Source: Melghirimyces profundicolus
GTDB lineage: Bacteria; Bacillota; Bacilli; Thermoactinomycetales; DSM-45169
Reading direction: 5' to 3'
Length of the DNA: 38,864 bases
Assembly: GCF_003054245.1 (NCBI RefSeq)
Contig: NZ_QBKR01000028.1
Location: 1-38,864, forward strand
A program made the position numbers and the translations under genes. Shown here one piece after another: positions 32,099 through 38,864 of this stretch. The notes beneath the pieces were generated by a model. That model searched no databases, had not been told where the DNA came from, and saw only the letters and a list, made by a program, of their open reading frames with translations. Each line of letters starts with the position of its first letter. The first letter of the stretch is position 1.

Positions 32099-32866
32099 TT
32101 AACGATCCAAATAAGGCCGGATCAGGGGTTTGATGTCGTCGATGGGGATGGCGAAGCTGATGCTCTGGGAAGGATAGACCATGAGGGTGTTGACCCCGAT
32201 GGCCTGCCCCAGGATATTGATCAGGGGGCCGCCGCTGTTGCCGGGGTTGATGGCCGCATCGGTCTGAATGACGCTTCCGAATTGGCGGTTCTGGATCTGG
32301 AGGGGCCGATCTTTTCCGCTTACGACCCCCAGGGTGACGGAGTGGTGGAGCCCGAGGGGGTTGCCGATGGCGATCGACCATTCCCCGACTTCCGTCAGGC
32401 GGGAAGATCCCAGCGCCAGCGGTTTGAGCGGAACGTGGGAACGGACCTGGATCACCGCCAGGTCACGGGACGGATCCGTCCAGACGACGGAGGCGGGGAG
32501 GGGGCTTTTTCTCCCGTATAAACGGACGGCGACCCGTTTCGCTTTTCGGACCACGTGCTCGTTGGTCACAATGTACCCCCGGGGGGAGATGACGAATCCC
32601 GAGCCGAACTGCCGTTTTCTCTCCGGCTCCGGTTCGACGGGCGTCACTCCCCATTCGCTCAACAGTCTGTCCCACAAAGAGCGGGTGTCGGGGACCGACT
32701 CCTCTTCGGATGTGATGGCGACCACACTGTGACGAACCCGCCGGATGACGGGTACAAAGGCGTTGGCGGGATGATGAGCGGAAAGGGAACGGACTTCTCC
32801 CTTCCGTCGCTGGGGTTGTTTCATTGCGGGCGGTGCGGGGGGAAAGGATGGGTTCCCTCCTGGCAC
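32099..32866 (-). CDS. HtrA-like trypsin-fold serine protease without PDZ domain
   Basis: A 255-aa protein from GTG 32866, preceded by GAGGAGGAGAG (ATG 32824 is an alternative without ribosome site). Catalytic triad H104 (GYIVTNEHVV), D135 (DPSRDLAVIQV) and S211 (AAINPGNSGGPLIN). After SFAIPIDDIKPLIRPYL, where HtrA/DegP normally continue with a PDZ domain, it ends. No signal peptide or membrane helix is visible, so it appears cytoplasmic, unlike the membrane-anchored Bacillus HtrA/HtrB/YyxA. It is divergent from speE with a 190-base spacer. Confidence 0.87.
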   Translation of the reverse strand: MPGGNPSFPPAPPAMKQPQRRKGEVRSLSAHHPANAFVPVIRRVRHSVVAITSEEESVPDTRSLWDRLLSEWGVTPVEPEPERKRQFGSGFVISPRGYIVTNEHVVRKAKRVAVRLYGRKSPLPASVVWTDPSRDLAVIQVRSHVPLKPLALGSSRLTEVGEWSIAIGNPLGLHHSVTLGVVSGKDRPLQIQNRQFGSVIQTDAAINPGNSGGPLINILGQAIGVNTLMVYPSQSISFAIPIDDIKPLIRPYLDR

Positions 32867-33055
32867 CTCTCCTCCTCTCGCGGCACTTTGACCGACATGG
32901 ATCTCCAGGGATGCAAACCCCTCTAAATCACGGCCCCGGTACAGGGTCTTTTCCATCATTTTATTGAGAGGAATCCGGAAAGTGCGGGCGCTCTTCCGGG
33001 ATTTCGCCCAAAACGAGCATCTGATACAATAGACCCAAAAAACGGGGTGGACTCT

Positions 33056-33940
33056 ATGGAAAACAAAGAAGGCATCATCGGCATGTATACGGCAGCGGAC
33101 GGAACTCAGTGGTTGTCCGACCCCGAAGAGCGCTTCGGTTTCCGGGCCAACTGGAAGGTGAACCGGATCCTCCACCGGGTGGTCTCGGATTATCAGGAAG
33201 TGGCCGTGGTGGAGACGGAAGGGTTCGGGAAGACCCTGGTTCTGGACGGCATCGTACAGACAACGGAAAAAGACGGTTTTATCTATAATGAGATGATCAT
33301 TCATATTCCACTGGCGACCCATCCCCGGCCGTCCGATGTTTGCATCATCGGGGGAGGGGACTGCGGGGCTGCCCGGGAAGCGGTGAAATATCCTTCCGTC
33401 CGGAACGTGGACATGGTGGAGATCGACCCCGAGGTGGTGAAGGCCAGCCGAAAATACCTGCCCGAGGTGGCGGGAAGCGGGGAGCCGGATCCGAGGATCC
33501 GGTTCCACTATGAGGACGGCACGGCGTTTATCCGCCGCCGTCGGGACGCCTACGACGTCTTGGTGGTGGACTCTTCCGATCCGGTGGGGCCGGCGAAAGT
33601 CCTGTTCGAACGGCCCTTCTACGAAGATGTCCACCGTTCATTAAAAGAGGACGGGATCATGGTGTGCCAGAGTGAATCGCCCGTCTTTCACCCGGATGTG
33701 CTTTCCTCGGTCCACCGGACGCTGAAGGACCTTTTTCCCGTGGTCCGGACCTACTTGGCGGCGATTCCCACCTACCCGGGAGGGGTTTGGAGCTTCACCC
33801 TCGCGTCCAAGAAGCATGACCCCCTCCTGGAAGGAAGCGAACGTCTGCAGGAAGACGGCAACCGATATGTGAACCGGGACCTCTTCGAATCCTGTTTCCG
33901 GCTTCCCGTCTATGTCAAGGAACGGCTCCAAAAGAGATGA
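33056..33940 (+). CDS. speE: Spermidine synthase-like polyamine aminopropyltransferase
   Basis: A 294-aa enzyme (ATG 33056 chosen after GGGGTGGACTCT; GTG 33047 and ATG 33083 are alternatives; TACAAT lies at about 33025). Marks: LVLDGIVQTTEKDGFIYNEM (substrate pocket), VCIIGGGDCGAAREAVKY (SAM loop with GGGDCG in place of GGGDGG), NVDMVEIDPEVVKASRKYLP and the catalytic-region DVLVVDSSDPVGPAKVLF, then IPTYPGGVWSFTLASK. It transfers an aminopropyl group from decarboxylated SAM to putrescine or, in thermophiles, possibly to agmatine. Confidence 0.92.
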   Translation: MENKEGIIGMYTAADGTQWLSDPEERFGFRANWKVNRILHRVVSDYQEVAVVETEGFGKTLVLDGIVQTTEKDGFIYNEMIIHIPLATHPRPSDVCIIGGGDCGAAREAVKYPSVRNVDMVEIDPEVVKASRKYLPEVAGSGEPDPRIRFHYEDGTAFIRRRRDAYDVLVVDSSDPVGPAKVLFERPFYEDVHRSLKEDGIMVCQSESPVFHPDVLSSVHRTLKDLFPVVRTYLAAIPTYPGGVWSFTLASKKHDPLLEGSERLQEDGNRYVNRDLFESCFRLPVYVKERLQKR

Positions 33941-33960
33941 ACGTAAACCTGCTATTCTAA

Positions 33961-33993
33961 GAGGTTGACAATCGTCAACCTCTTCTTTATGCT
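33961..33993 (+). promoter_or_regulatory. BioY promoter with overlapping palindrome (operator and/or speE terminator)
   Basis: GAGGTTGAC-AATC-GTCAACCTC (33961-33982) is a perfect palindrome that includes a -35 TTGACA (33965-33970); 17 bases on lies TATGCT (33988-33993). It could be a BirA-type operator for biotin control of bioY, or the terminator of speE (it is followed by TTCTTT), or both. Confidence 0.6.
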
Positions 33994-34036
33994 GAGAACG
34001 GTTCCCAGAACTCATCGAAAAAAAGAGGTGGTTTCC

Positions 34037-34627
34037 ATGACGGAAACGACAACCCGGGTCCGCAACATGGCGTTGACCGCCATGTTCGCGGCTTTGCTGG
34101 CGGTGGCGGGACAAATTGCCATTCCGATTCCGCCGGTGCCGATCACTCTGCAAACGATGGTGGTCATGTTGGCGGGCTCCGTGCTGGGGGCTCGGATGGG
34201 AGCGGCCAGCATGCTCATTTTCATCCTCCTCGCCGCTTTTGGTGTTCCCGTTCTTTCCGGCGGGAAAGGTGGACTGGCGGCCCTGGTCGGCCCCACGGCC
34301 GGTTACATTTGGAGCTGGCCGGTGGCAGCTTACCTGATCGGCCGGTGGACGGAGCGCTCTGTGCCTCGACTCCGCTTTTGGAAGCTGTTCTTGTACCATG
34401 CGGTCTGGGGAATCGCCTTTGTCTATCTTTGCGGTGTTCTGTGGTTGGTGTATGCGGTCGGAATGGACTGGAATGCCGCTTTGGCCGGAGGGGTGTTGCC
34501 TTTCATCCCCGGTGACGTGGTGAAAGCCGTTCTTGCTTCCACCGTCGCTCTCAGCCTCTTCCGCGCTTACCCGATCATCCGGTCCCGCGCCGGCAAAGAA
34601 TCCGCCGGAACGGAAAAACCCGCCTGA
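34037..34627 (+). CDS. bioY: Biotin transporter substrate-binding subunit BioY
   Basis: A 196-aa integral membrane protein; ATG 34037 after AAAGAGGTGGTTTCC. It has about six membrane helices. Marks: ALLAVAGQIAIPIPPVPITL and the conserved QTMVVMLAGSVLGARMGAAS, GVPVLSGGKGGLAALVGPTAGY, and the end GGVLPFIPGDVVKAVLAS. BioY is the S component of the ECF biotin transporter, working with shared EcfA/A'/T or alone; no ECF module is in the window. Regulation through the palindrome upstream is likely. Confidence 0.95.
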   Translation: MTETTTRVRNMALTAMFAALLAVAGQIAIPIPPVPITLQTMVVMLAGSVLGARMGAASMLIFILLAAFGVPVLSGGKGGLAALVGPTAGYIWSWPVAAYLIGRWTERSVPRLRFWKLFLYHAVWGIAFVYLCGVLWLVYAVGMDWNAALAGGVLPFIPGDVVKAVLASTVALSLFRAYPIIRSRAGKESAGTEKPA

Positions 34628-34642
34628 AAGGGCGGGTTTTTT
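34612..34642. terminator. Bidirectional terminator between bioY and the convergent gene
   Basis: AAACCCGCC / GGCGGGTTT stem with TGAAAG loop, TTTTTT on the plus strand and GGTTTTTCC on the minus strand. Confidence 0.88.
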
Positions 34643-35030
34643 AGGTCGGGGAGACGGACACGAGATCGGTATAACGGGCAATATAACGGATAAAGCGGTC
34701 GGTCAAAGGGACCAACAGATCGGTCGAATCCCGCTCAAAACGGCCGTTCCGGTTAATGACATACAGACGGCTGGCCGTAATGCGGTAATATTGATTCGTA
34801 AACAGGGGGTAAACCTCGGTGTCGGCAAGGTTTTTCACCGTTTCCTGTTTCCGGTTCACTTTGTAGGGAAGAATCCCCAGCGTGTCACTCAGCATGATCT
34901 GGTACGAGGCGTGGGGTTTCTGGAAAATCAGTTCCCGGGTGGTCAACGTGCAACCCAACCGGTTCCGTTTTTGGGACAGAAGGAGTTCTCCTTCCATCCG
35001 CTTCACTTGAATAAAATTGGAATAGGGCAT
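34641..35030 (-). CDS. Hypothetical 129-aa protein
   Basis: ATG preceded by AAAAAGGGTGTGAAGA on the minus strand. The product is soluble and rich in beta-type sequence (GELLLSQKRNRLGCTLTTRE, ITASRLYVINRNGRF), like a PH-like or two-layer beta domain found in Bacillus proteins of unknown role. No catalytic motif is visible. Confidence 0.7.
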   Translation of the reverse strand: MPYSNFIQVKRMEGELLLSQKRNRLGCTLTTRELIFQKPHASYQIMLSDTLGILPYKVNRKQETVKNLADTEVYPLFTNQYYRITASRLYVINRNGRFERDSTDLLVPLTDRFIRYIARYTDLVSVSPT

Positions 35031-35144
35031 TCTTCACACCCTTTTTATCAAGGTTTCATTCATTTTATCATAGATTGACCGGGATCGCCGGACATCTTGT
35101 GACGATCTGTAAAAATTTAAAGTGCGGGGAGGAGGTGGCTGAGA

Positions 35145-35360
35145 TTGAGCGAACCGCTTCGAAATCTGCTTGATCTGCGGATCCTGCTCCGGAAGTTCGG
35201 ATTTACGGTATACACGGGGGATCGGTTGGGCGATCTGGAACTGATGGAGGAAGAACTGTCCGATTTGCACGGGTCGGGGTTGTTGGACCGGGAAACCTAT
35301 ATGAAAGCGAGGATGCTGATCCAACGGGAAAAACGGCGCGAAAGCGGTACCAATATTTGA
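35145..35360 (+). CDS. yqgQ: YqgQ-family protein (DUF910)
   Basis: A 71-aa protein; TTG start after GGGGAGGAGGTGGCTGAGA. The central FGFTVYTGDRLGDLELMEEE followed by LSDLHGSGLLD matches B. subtilis YqgQ (YTGNRLADIELMEEEIRDL). It folds as a small three-helix bundle and may bind single-stranded nucleic acid. In Bacillus it sits next to glucokinase glcK; here the neighbours differ. Confidence 0.9.
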   Translation: MSEPLRNLLDLRILLRKFGFTVYTGDRLGDLELMEEELSDLHGSGLLDRETYMKARMLIQREKRRESGTNI

Positions 35361-35449
35361 TGCTTCAGATGGAAAATTCTGAAATATACAATGGACACGG
35401 AGTTCTTTTTCGTGCATCATGGGGTTATCTTAGTTAGGGGGGATGAACA

Positions 35450-36916
35450 ATGGAGAACGGAGTGATTGTATCCATTCTCGTTTATCTGATCGGCATGTTG
35501 GTGATCGGTTATTATGCTTATCACCGGACCTCTGACCTGTCGGACTATATGATCGGCGGTCGTGCGCTGGGACCGGCGGTGACGGCTTTGAGCGCCGGCG
35601 CTTCCGACATGAGCGGTTGGCTTCTGATGGGGCTTCCCGGAGCGATGTTCGCTTCAGGGTTGAGCAGCGCGTGGATCGTGGTTGGGCTGACGGCGGGAGC
35701 TTATCTGAACTGGTTGTATGTGGCTCCCCGGTTGAGGACCTACACGGAAGTGGCCGACAATTCCATCACGATACCGGATTATCTCGAAAACCGGTTCAAA
35801 GACGGGTCCCGGATTCTCCGGATCGTATCCGCACTGGTGATTTTCGTGTTCTTCACTTTCTATACCTCTTCGGGCATGGTCTCCGGGGGGGAACTGTTCA
35901 AGTCTGCCTTTGAACTGGACTATGTATGGGGGCTTTGGATTACCGCCGGTGTCGTGATCCTTTATACCTTTTTCGGCGGTTTTCTGGCGGTCAGCTGGAC
36001 GGACTTCGTGCAGGGGACCATCATGTTCATCGCCCTGGTTCTCGTACCCGTCGTCACCGTCATGGAAGCCGGGGGATGGGGGCCCACCTTCAATGAAATC
36101 AACGGCATCGATCCCGCATTGCTGGACCTGTTCAAAGGCACCAGTGCCATCGGAATTATTTCCCTGTTGGCTTGGGGACTGGGTTATTTCGGACAGCCCC
36201 ACATCATCGTGCGCTTTATGGCCATTCGTTCGGTCCGGGAAATGAGGCAGGCCCGGCGGATCGGGATGGGCTGGATGATTTTCTCCATCGTGGGTGCCAT
36301 GTTCACCGGTCTGGTGGGGATCGCCTACTTCAGCCAGGTGGACACTCAACTGGACAACCCGGAAACCGTCTTCATCGTTCTGTCCAAAGTACTCTTCCAT
36401 CCTTTGATTACGGGCTTTTTGCTCGCTGCCATCCTGGCCGCCATCATGAGTACGATTTCCTCTCAGCTGTTGGTGACGGCCAGCGCGTTGACCGAGGATT
36501 TCTACAAGGCGTTTTTCCGGCGCTCCGCCACGGATCGGGAGCTGGTTTTGGTGGGGCGCTTGTCCCTCCTGGGAGTGGCACTGATCGCCCTTTTGCTGGC
36601 CCTCAATCCGAATGAGACGATCCTCAATCTGGTCGGTTATGCCTGGGCCGGTTTCGGTGCCGCTTTCGGACCGGTTGTGCTCCTGAGTCTGTATTGGAAG
36701 CGGATGAACAAATGGGGCGCCCTGGCCGGAATGGTGGCGGGGGCGTTGACGGTGATCATTTGGGAGCAAATCCCGGCCTTTGACAACGTATATGAGATCA
36801 TCCCCGGGTTCATCGCCTGTATTCTGGCCATCCTTGTGGTGAGCCTCTTGACGGAGAAACCGTCGGAAGAGATGGAATCCCAGTTTACGGAGGCGGTGAA
36901 ACGAACCACTGCTTGA
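35450..36916 (+). CDS. putP: Sodium/proline symporter
   Basis: A 488-aa member of the sodium:solute symporter family with about 13 membrane helices; ATG after GGGGGGATGAACA. Marks: DLSDYMIGGRALGPAVTALS, SAGASDMSGWLLMGLPGA (sodium and proline site in helix 2), LGYFGQPHIIVRFMAI, and STISSQLLVTASALTEDFYK (helix 8 site), with WAGFGAAFGPVVLLSLYWKR. It imports proline with sodium, as a nutrient or compatible solute. The terminator at 36938 follows. Confidence 0.95.
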   Translation: MENGVIVSILVYLIGMLVIGYYAYHRTSDLSDYMIGGRALGPAVTALSAGASDMSGWLLMGLPGAMFASGLSSAWIVVGLTAGAYLNWLYVAPRLRTYTEVADNSITIPDYLENRFKDGSRILRIVSALVIFVFFTFYTSSGMVSGGELFKSAFELDYVWGLWITAGVVILYTFFGGFLAVSWTDFVQGTIMFIALVLVPVVTVMEAGGWGPTFNEINGIDPALLDLFKGTSAIGIISLLAWGLGYFGQPHIIVRFMAIRSVREMRQARRIGMGWMIFSIVGAMFTGLVGIAYFSQVDTQLDNPETVFIVLSKVLFHPLITGFLLAAILAAIMSTISSQLLVTASALTEDFYKAFFRRSATDRELVLVGRLSLLGVALIALLLALNPNETILNLVGYAWAGFGAAFGPVVLLSLYWKRMNKWGALAGMVAGALTVIIWEQIPAFDNVYEIIPGFIACILAILVVSLLTEKPSEEMESQFTEAVKRTTA

Positions 36917-36937
36917 ACGGTCGGGTGTGTATAATGA

Positions 36938-36966
36938 AGACCGCTGTACATCACAGCGGTCTTTTT
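36938..36966 (+). terminator. Terminator of putP
   Basis: Perfect AGACCGCTGT / ACAGCGGTCT stem with ACATC loop and TTTT. Confidence 0.9.
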
Positions 36967-36968
36967 GC

Positions 36969-38336
36969 TTACATGGAACAGTGGTTCACCGGATCCGGAT
37001 CTTTCCGTGGGATTTCCCGGTTTGAAGGCGGCTTTCGGCCCTCTTCCACCCACTTTTCCAAGTGCTCGAAGGCTTCCCGGTAGCAGGGGAGAATGGGACG
37101 CAGCCGGTCGGGGTAGAGGTCGTAGAGGGCGTCGACATGGGTGCCCCCTTCCACCATGTAATAACGGTGAAGCTCGGCCCGTCCGTTCTGGCGGATCAAC
37201 CGGTGGTACACATCGGAATCGGTTCGGGCGGGCAACAGCGTGTCCAGGGTGCCGTGAAGGGTGATCAACGGTTTTCCGATGGTTCCGTCCAACGAAACCT
37301 TTCGGATGGCTTCCTTCACCGAAGGGGGGCGGGAAGCATAATCATAGTCGGTGTCGCATCCGGGCGTTCCGGATTGGCAAAAGGGAATTCCCGCCTCCCG
37401 TTCTCCGTCGTAACCGGGATCAAACTCCTCCCGGTAAATCCGTTGGGTCAGATCCCAATAGTAGGTATAGTGGAAATCCCACAGAAATTCGGATCCCGGT
37501 GGGAAACCGGCGTCGATCATCCGTCCGTAGGCCCCGCGGTCGCCGGACCGGTAAGAAGGGTATTCGCGCAACGCCACAGGAAGATACGTGAAAAGGTTGG
37601 GCCCTTCAGCGCGAAACAGGGTCCCTTCCCAGTCGACTCCGCCGTCATACAGATCCGGGTGGTTTTCCAGGGCGTAACGCGTGAGATAACCTCCGTTGGA
37701 GATCCCGGTGATGTAGATTCGGTCCGCCTCCCGCCCGTATCTCAGCCGCAGGGTTTCTTTGGCCGCCCGGGTCAGTTCCGTGACCCGCCGGTGCCACTCC
37801 CGCACCGCATCACCGGGGTGTTTTCCGTCGCGATAAAAGGAGGTGCCGGAATTTCCTTTGTCCGTTGAAGCGAAGGCGTAACCGCGGGAGACGGCCCAAT
37901 CGCTGATGGTGAAGTCCAAGGCGTATTGCCTGCGGTTTCCCGGAGCGCCGGTGACGATCAGTTTTCCGTTCCAATCGTGGGGGAGACGAAGGACGAATTG
38001 AGCATCATGGTTCCAGCCGTGATGGGTGTTGAAGCTTGAAGTGTCCGGAAAGTAACCATCGATCTGAACTCCCGGAACCGGCCGCTCCGGAGGCGGGGTC
38101 TGGATCGAGTGAAGTCCGGTCCAATCGGATATGACAGTGTGCCCCGTCCGGAGAAGCCCGGGTGTGGTCAAATCCTCCAGACAGGAGAAGACCTGCCGCT
38201 CCGAACCAGGCACGTGTAAACCGGCCGCTTCAGGACAGGGAGCTTCCCGGGCCGAGGCGGGCAAGAGGCCGAAGGCGGGGAAGAGACCCAAACAGAATAA
38301 TGGAAGAAGAATAGGCAATTTTTTTAAAAGACGCAA
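36969..38336 (-). CDS. Secreted alpha/beta-hydrolase (tannase/feruloyl esterase or hydroxybutyrate oligomer hydrolase type)
   Basis: A 455-aa exported esterase. TTG 38336 is chosen: AAAGGAG lies seven bases upstream and the resulting N-terminus (RLLKKLPILLPLFCLGLF..., cut after ASA near residue 29) is an ideal signal peptide; ATG 38402 and 38372 have no ribosome site. Alpha/beta-hydrolase marks: HDWNGKLIVTGAPGN, the nucleophile elbow YITGISNGGYLTRYAL with the Ser of GISNGG, and LITLHGTLDTLLPARTDSDV with the acid Asp, and VEGGTHVDALYDLYPD with the His. Six Cys suggest disulfides. It likely hydrolyses an ester polymer or oligomer outside the cell. Convergent with putP. Confidence 0.83.
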   Translation of the reverse strand: MRLLKKLPILLPLFCLGLFPAFGLLPASAREAPCPEAAGLHVPGSERQVFSCLEDLTTPGLLRTGHTVISDWTGLHSIQTPPPERPVPGVQIDGYFPDTSSFNTHHGWNHDAQFVLRLPHDWNGKLIVTGAPGNRRQYALDFTISDWAVSRGYAFASTDKGNSGTSFYRDGKHPGDAVREWHRRVTELTRAAKETLRLRYGREADRIYITGISNGGYLTRYALENHPDLYDGGVDWEGTLFRAEGPNLFTYLPVALREYPSYRSGDRGAYGRMIDAGFPPGSEFLWDFHYTYYWDLTQRIYREEFDPGYDGEREAGIPFCQSGTPGCDTDYDYASRPPSVKEAIRKVSLDGTIGKPLITLHGTLDTLLPARTDSDVYHRLIRQNGRAELHRYYMVEGGTHVDALYDLYPDRLRPILPCYREAFEHLEKWVEEGRKPPSNREIPRKDPDPVNHCSM

Positions 38337-38581
38337 GGGTCGGCTCCTTTCTTCCCGTGGATTGCCGTTCATCGGGGTGGCCCGGTGAAACGGTACGGGC
38401 ACCGATATAAATCAGCAAAAATGATACCAATGCCTGACATGGGAAAAGGAGGGGGACCCATTCCGGGATTTTGGACCCGATTCAGTGCGATCGTCGGTCG
38501 GATCCGATACCTCCGGGGAGAGCATTCGGTCCAGCAGGTTAGACGAAATCCAAAATTTTGAACAAGAAGAGAGTCGTCCTA

Positions 38582-38864
38582 GAAGCGTTGTGATTTAAAG
38601 TTCATTTCGAGAAAAGGGGAAGCGTTTACCCAAAATAGCGACTTTGCTGTCCTGCCCAGCGGAGAATCAGCCTGCAAGGGCGTTCAGGGGCAAAAGCTTC
38701 TCTGTGTTGCATCCGAAGGCTTTTTGCCCCTGCCCGCAGCAGGATGATTCGGAGCGGACAGTGCCTGCATCTCTGCAGGACAGCATAGCGAGACCGGGGA
38801 GCGCAAGCGACCCAGGCGAGACTTGTGCTCTGTGAGTGCAGCCGGAGCGGCTTTGGGTAAATGC
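38582..38864 (+). repeat. Dispersed repeat copy F (cut by window end)
   Basis: Left end GAAGCGTTGTGA preceded by TA; sequence nearly identical to copy B through hairpin, 52-nt module and right inner arm TTTGGGTAAATGC. About 26 bases of the right end lie beyond the window. The 245 bases between the esterase start and this copy hold only its presumed promoter region. Confidence 0.93.

Noticed and set aside
32867-33634. Long minus-strand frame extending the protease upstream across speE
   Set aside because: It is the mirror of the speE gene; the protease has a good start with ribosome site at 32866.

Overview
The window looks like chromosomal DNA of a fairly GC-rich, endospore-forming Firmicute. 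The evidence seen is an alpha/beta-type small acid-soluble spore protein (SASP), a cwlJ-gerQ-like pair, a SleB-like hydrolase under a c-di-AMP (ydaO) riboswitch, a SAM-I riboswitch before homoserine dehydrogenase, a YqgQ protein, strong AGGAGG ribosome sites and many TTG/GTG starts. A thermophilic Thermoactinomycetaceae-type organism (Planifilum, Kroppenstedtia, Desmospora and relatives) fits best; that assignment is inference.

Layout. 1-6155 is a scrambled accessory region: the 3' part of an Rhs/YD-repeat gene with an AT-rich toxin tail, a transposase scrap, an orphan membrane protein (possible immunity protein), Rhs core debris, two ArsR/AHSA1 pairs facing away from each other, and a 1.17-kb insert that splits the second ArsR gene. 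The insert holds a PycTM-like membrane fragment and a frameshifted CdiI-like immunity gene. 6233-16068 is mostly intact chromosome: a secreted amidase, a 34-aa membrane peptide, several unrecognised proteins, a ferredoxin, a HAD hydrolase, SodA, the SleB-like hydrolase and SASP. 16233-27081 carries a lipid-type glycosyltransferase, an FAH-family enzyme, homoserine dehydrogenase, an amidohydrolase, CwlJ/GerQ, a YtoQ protein and the cysH-sat sulfate assimilation pair. 27171-31811 is again messy: a frameshifted DinB-type gene, a DUF2254 protein, a kinase-like protein with an Arg/Ser tail, a scrap of a protease gene and a frameshifted acyltransferase. 32099-38336 holds a PDZ-less HtrA-like protease, spermidine synthase, BioY, PutP and a secreted esterase.

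The most striking feature is a dispersed non-coding repeat. Six copies (15648, 17408, 20818, 23827, 29326, 38582) plus two scraps share 12-bp terminal inverted repeats, a second inner inverted repeat and a long central foldback. Three copies are flanked by a 2-bp direct repeat (AA, TA, TT). It behaves like a MITE or foldback element with deletable and duplicable modules. One copy lies against the ribosome site of the SASP gene and another supplies the last base of the gerQ stop codon.

Four otherwise recognisable genes (CdiI-like, DinB-like and acyltransferase; the first has two lesions) are broken by apparent one-base losses in homopolymers. This could be real decay or assembly error.
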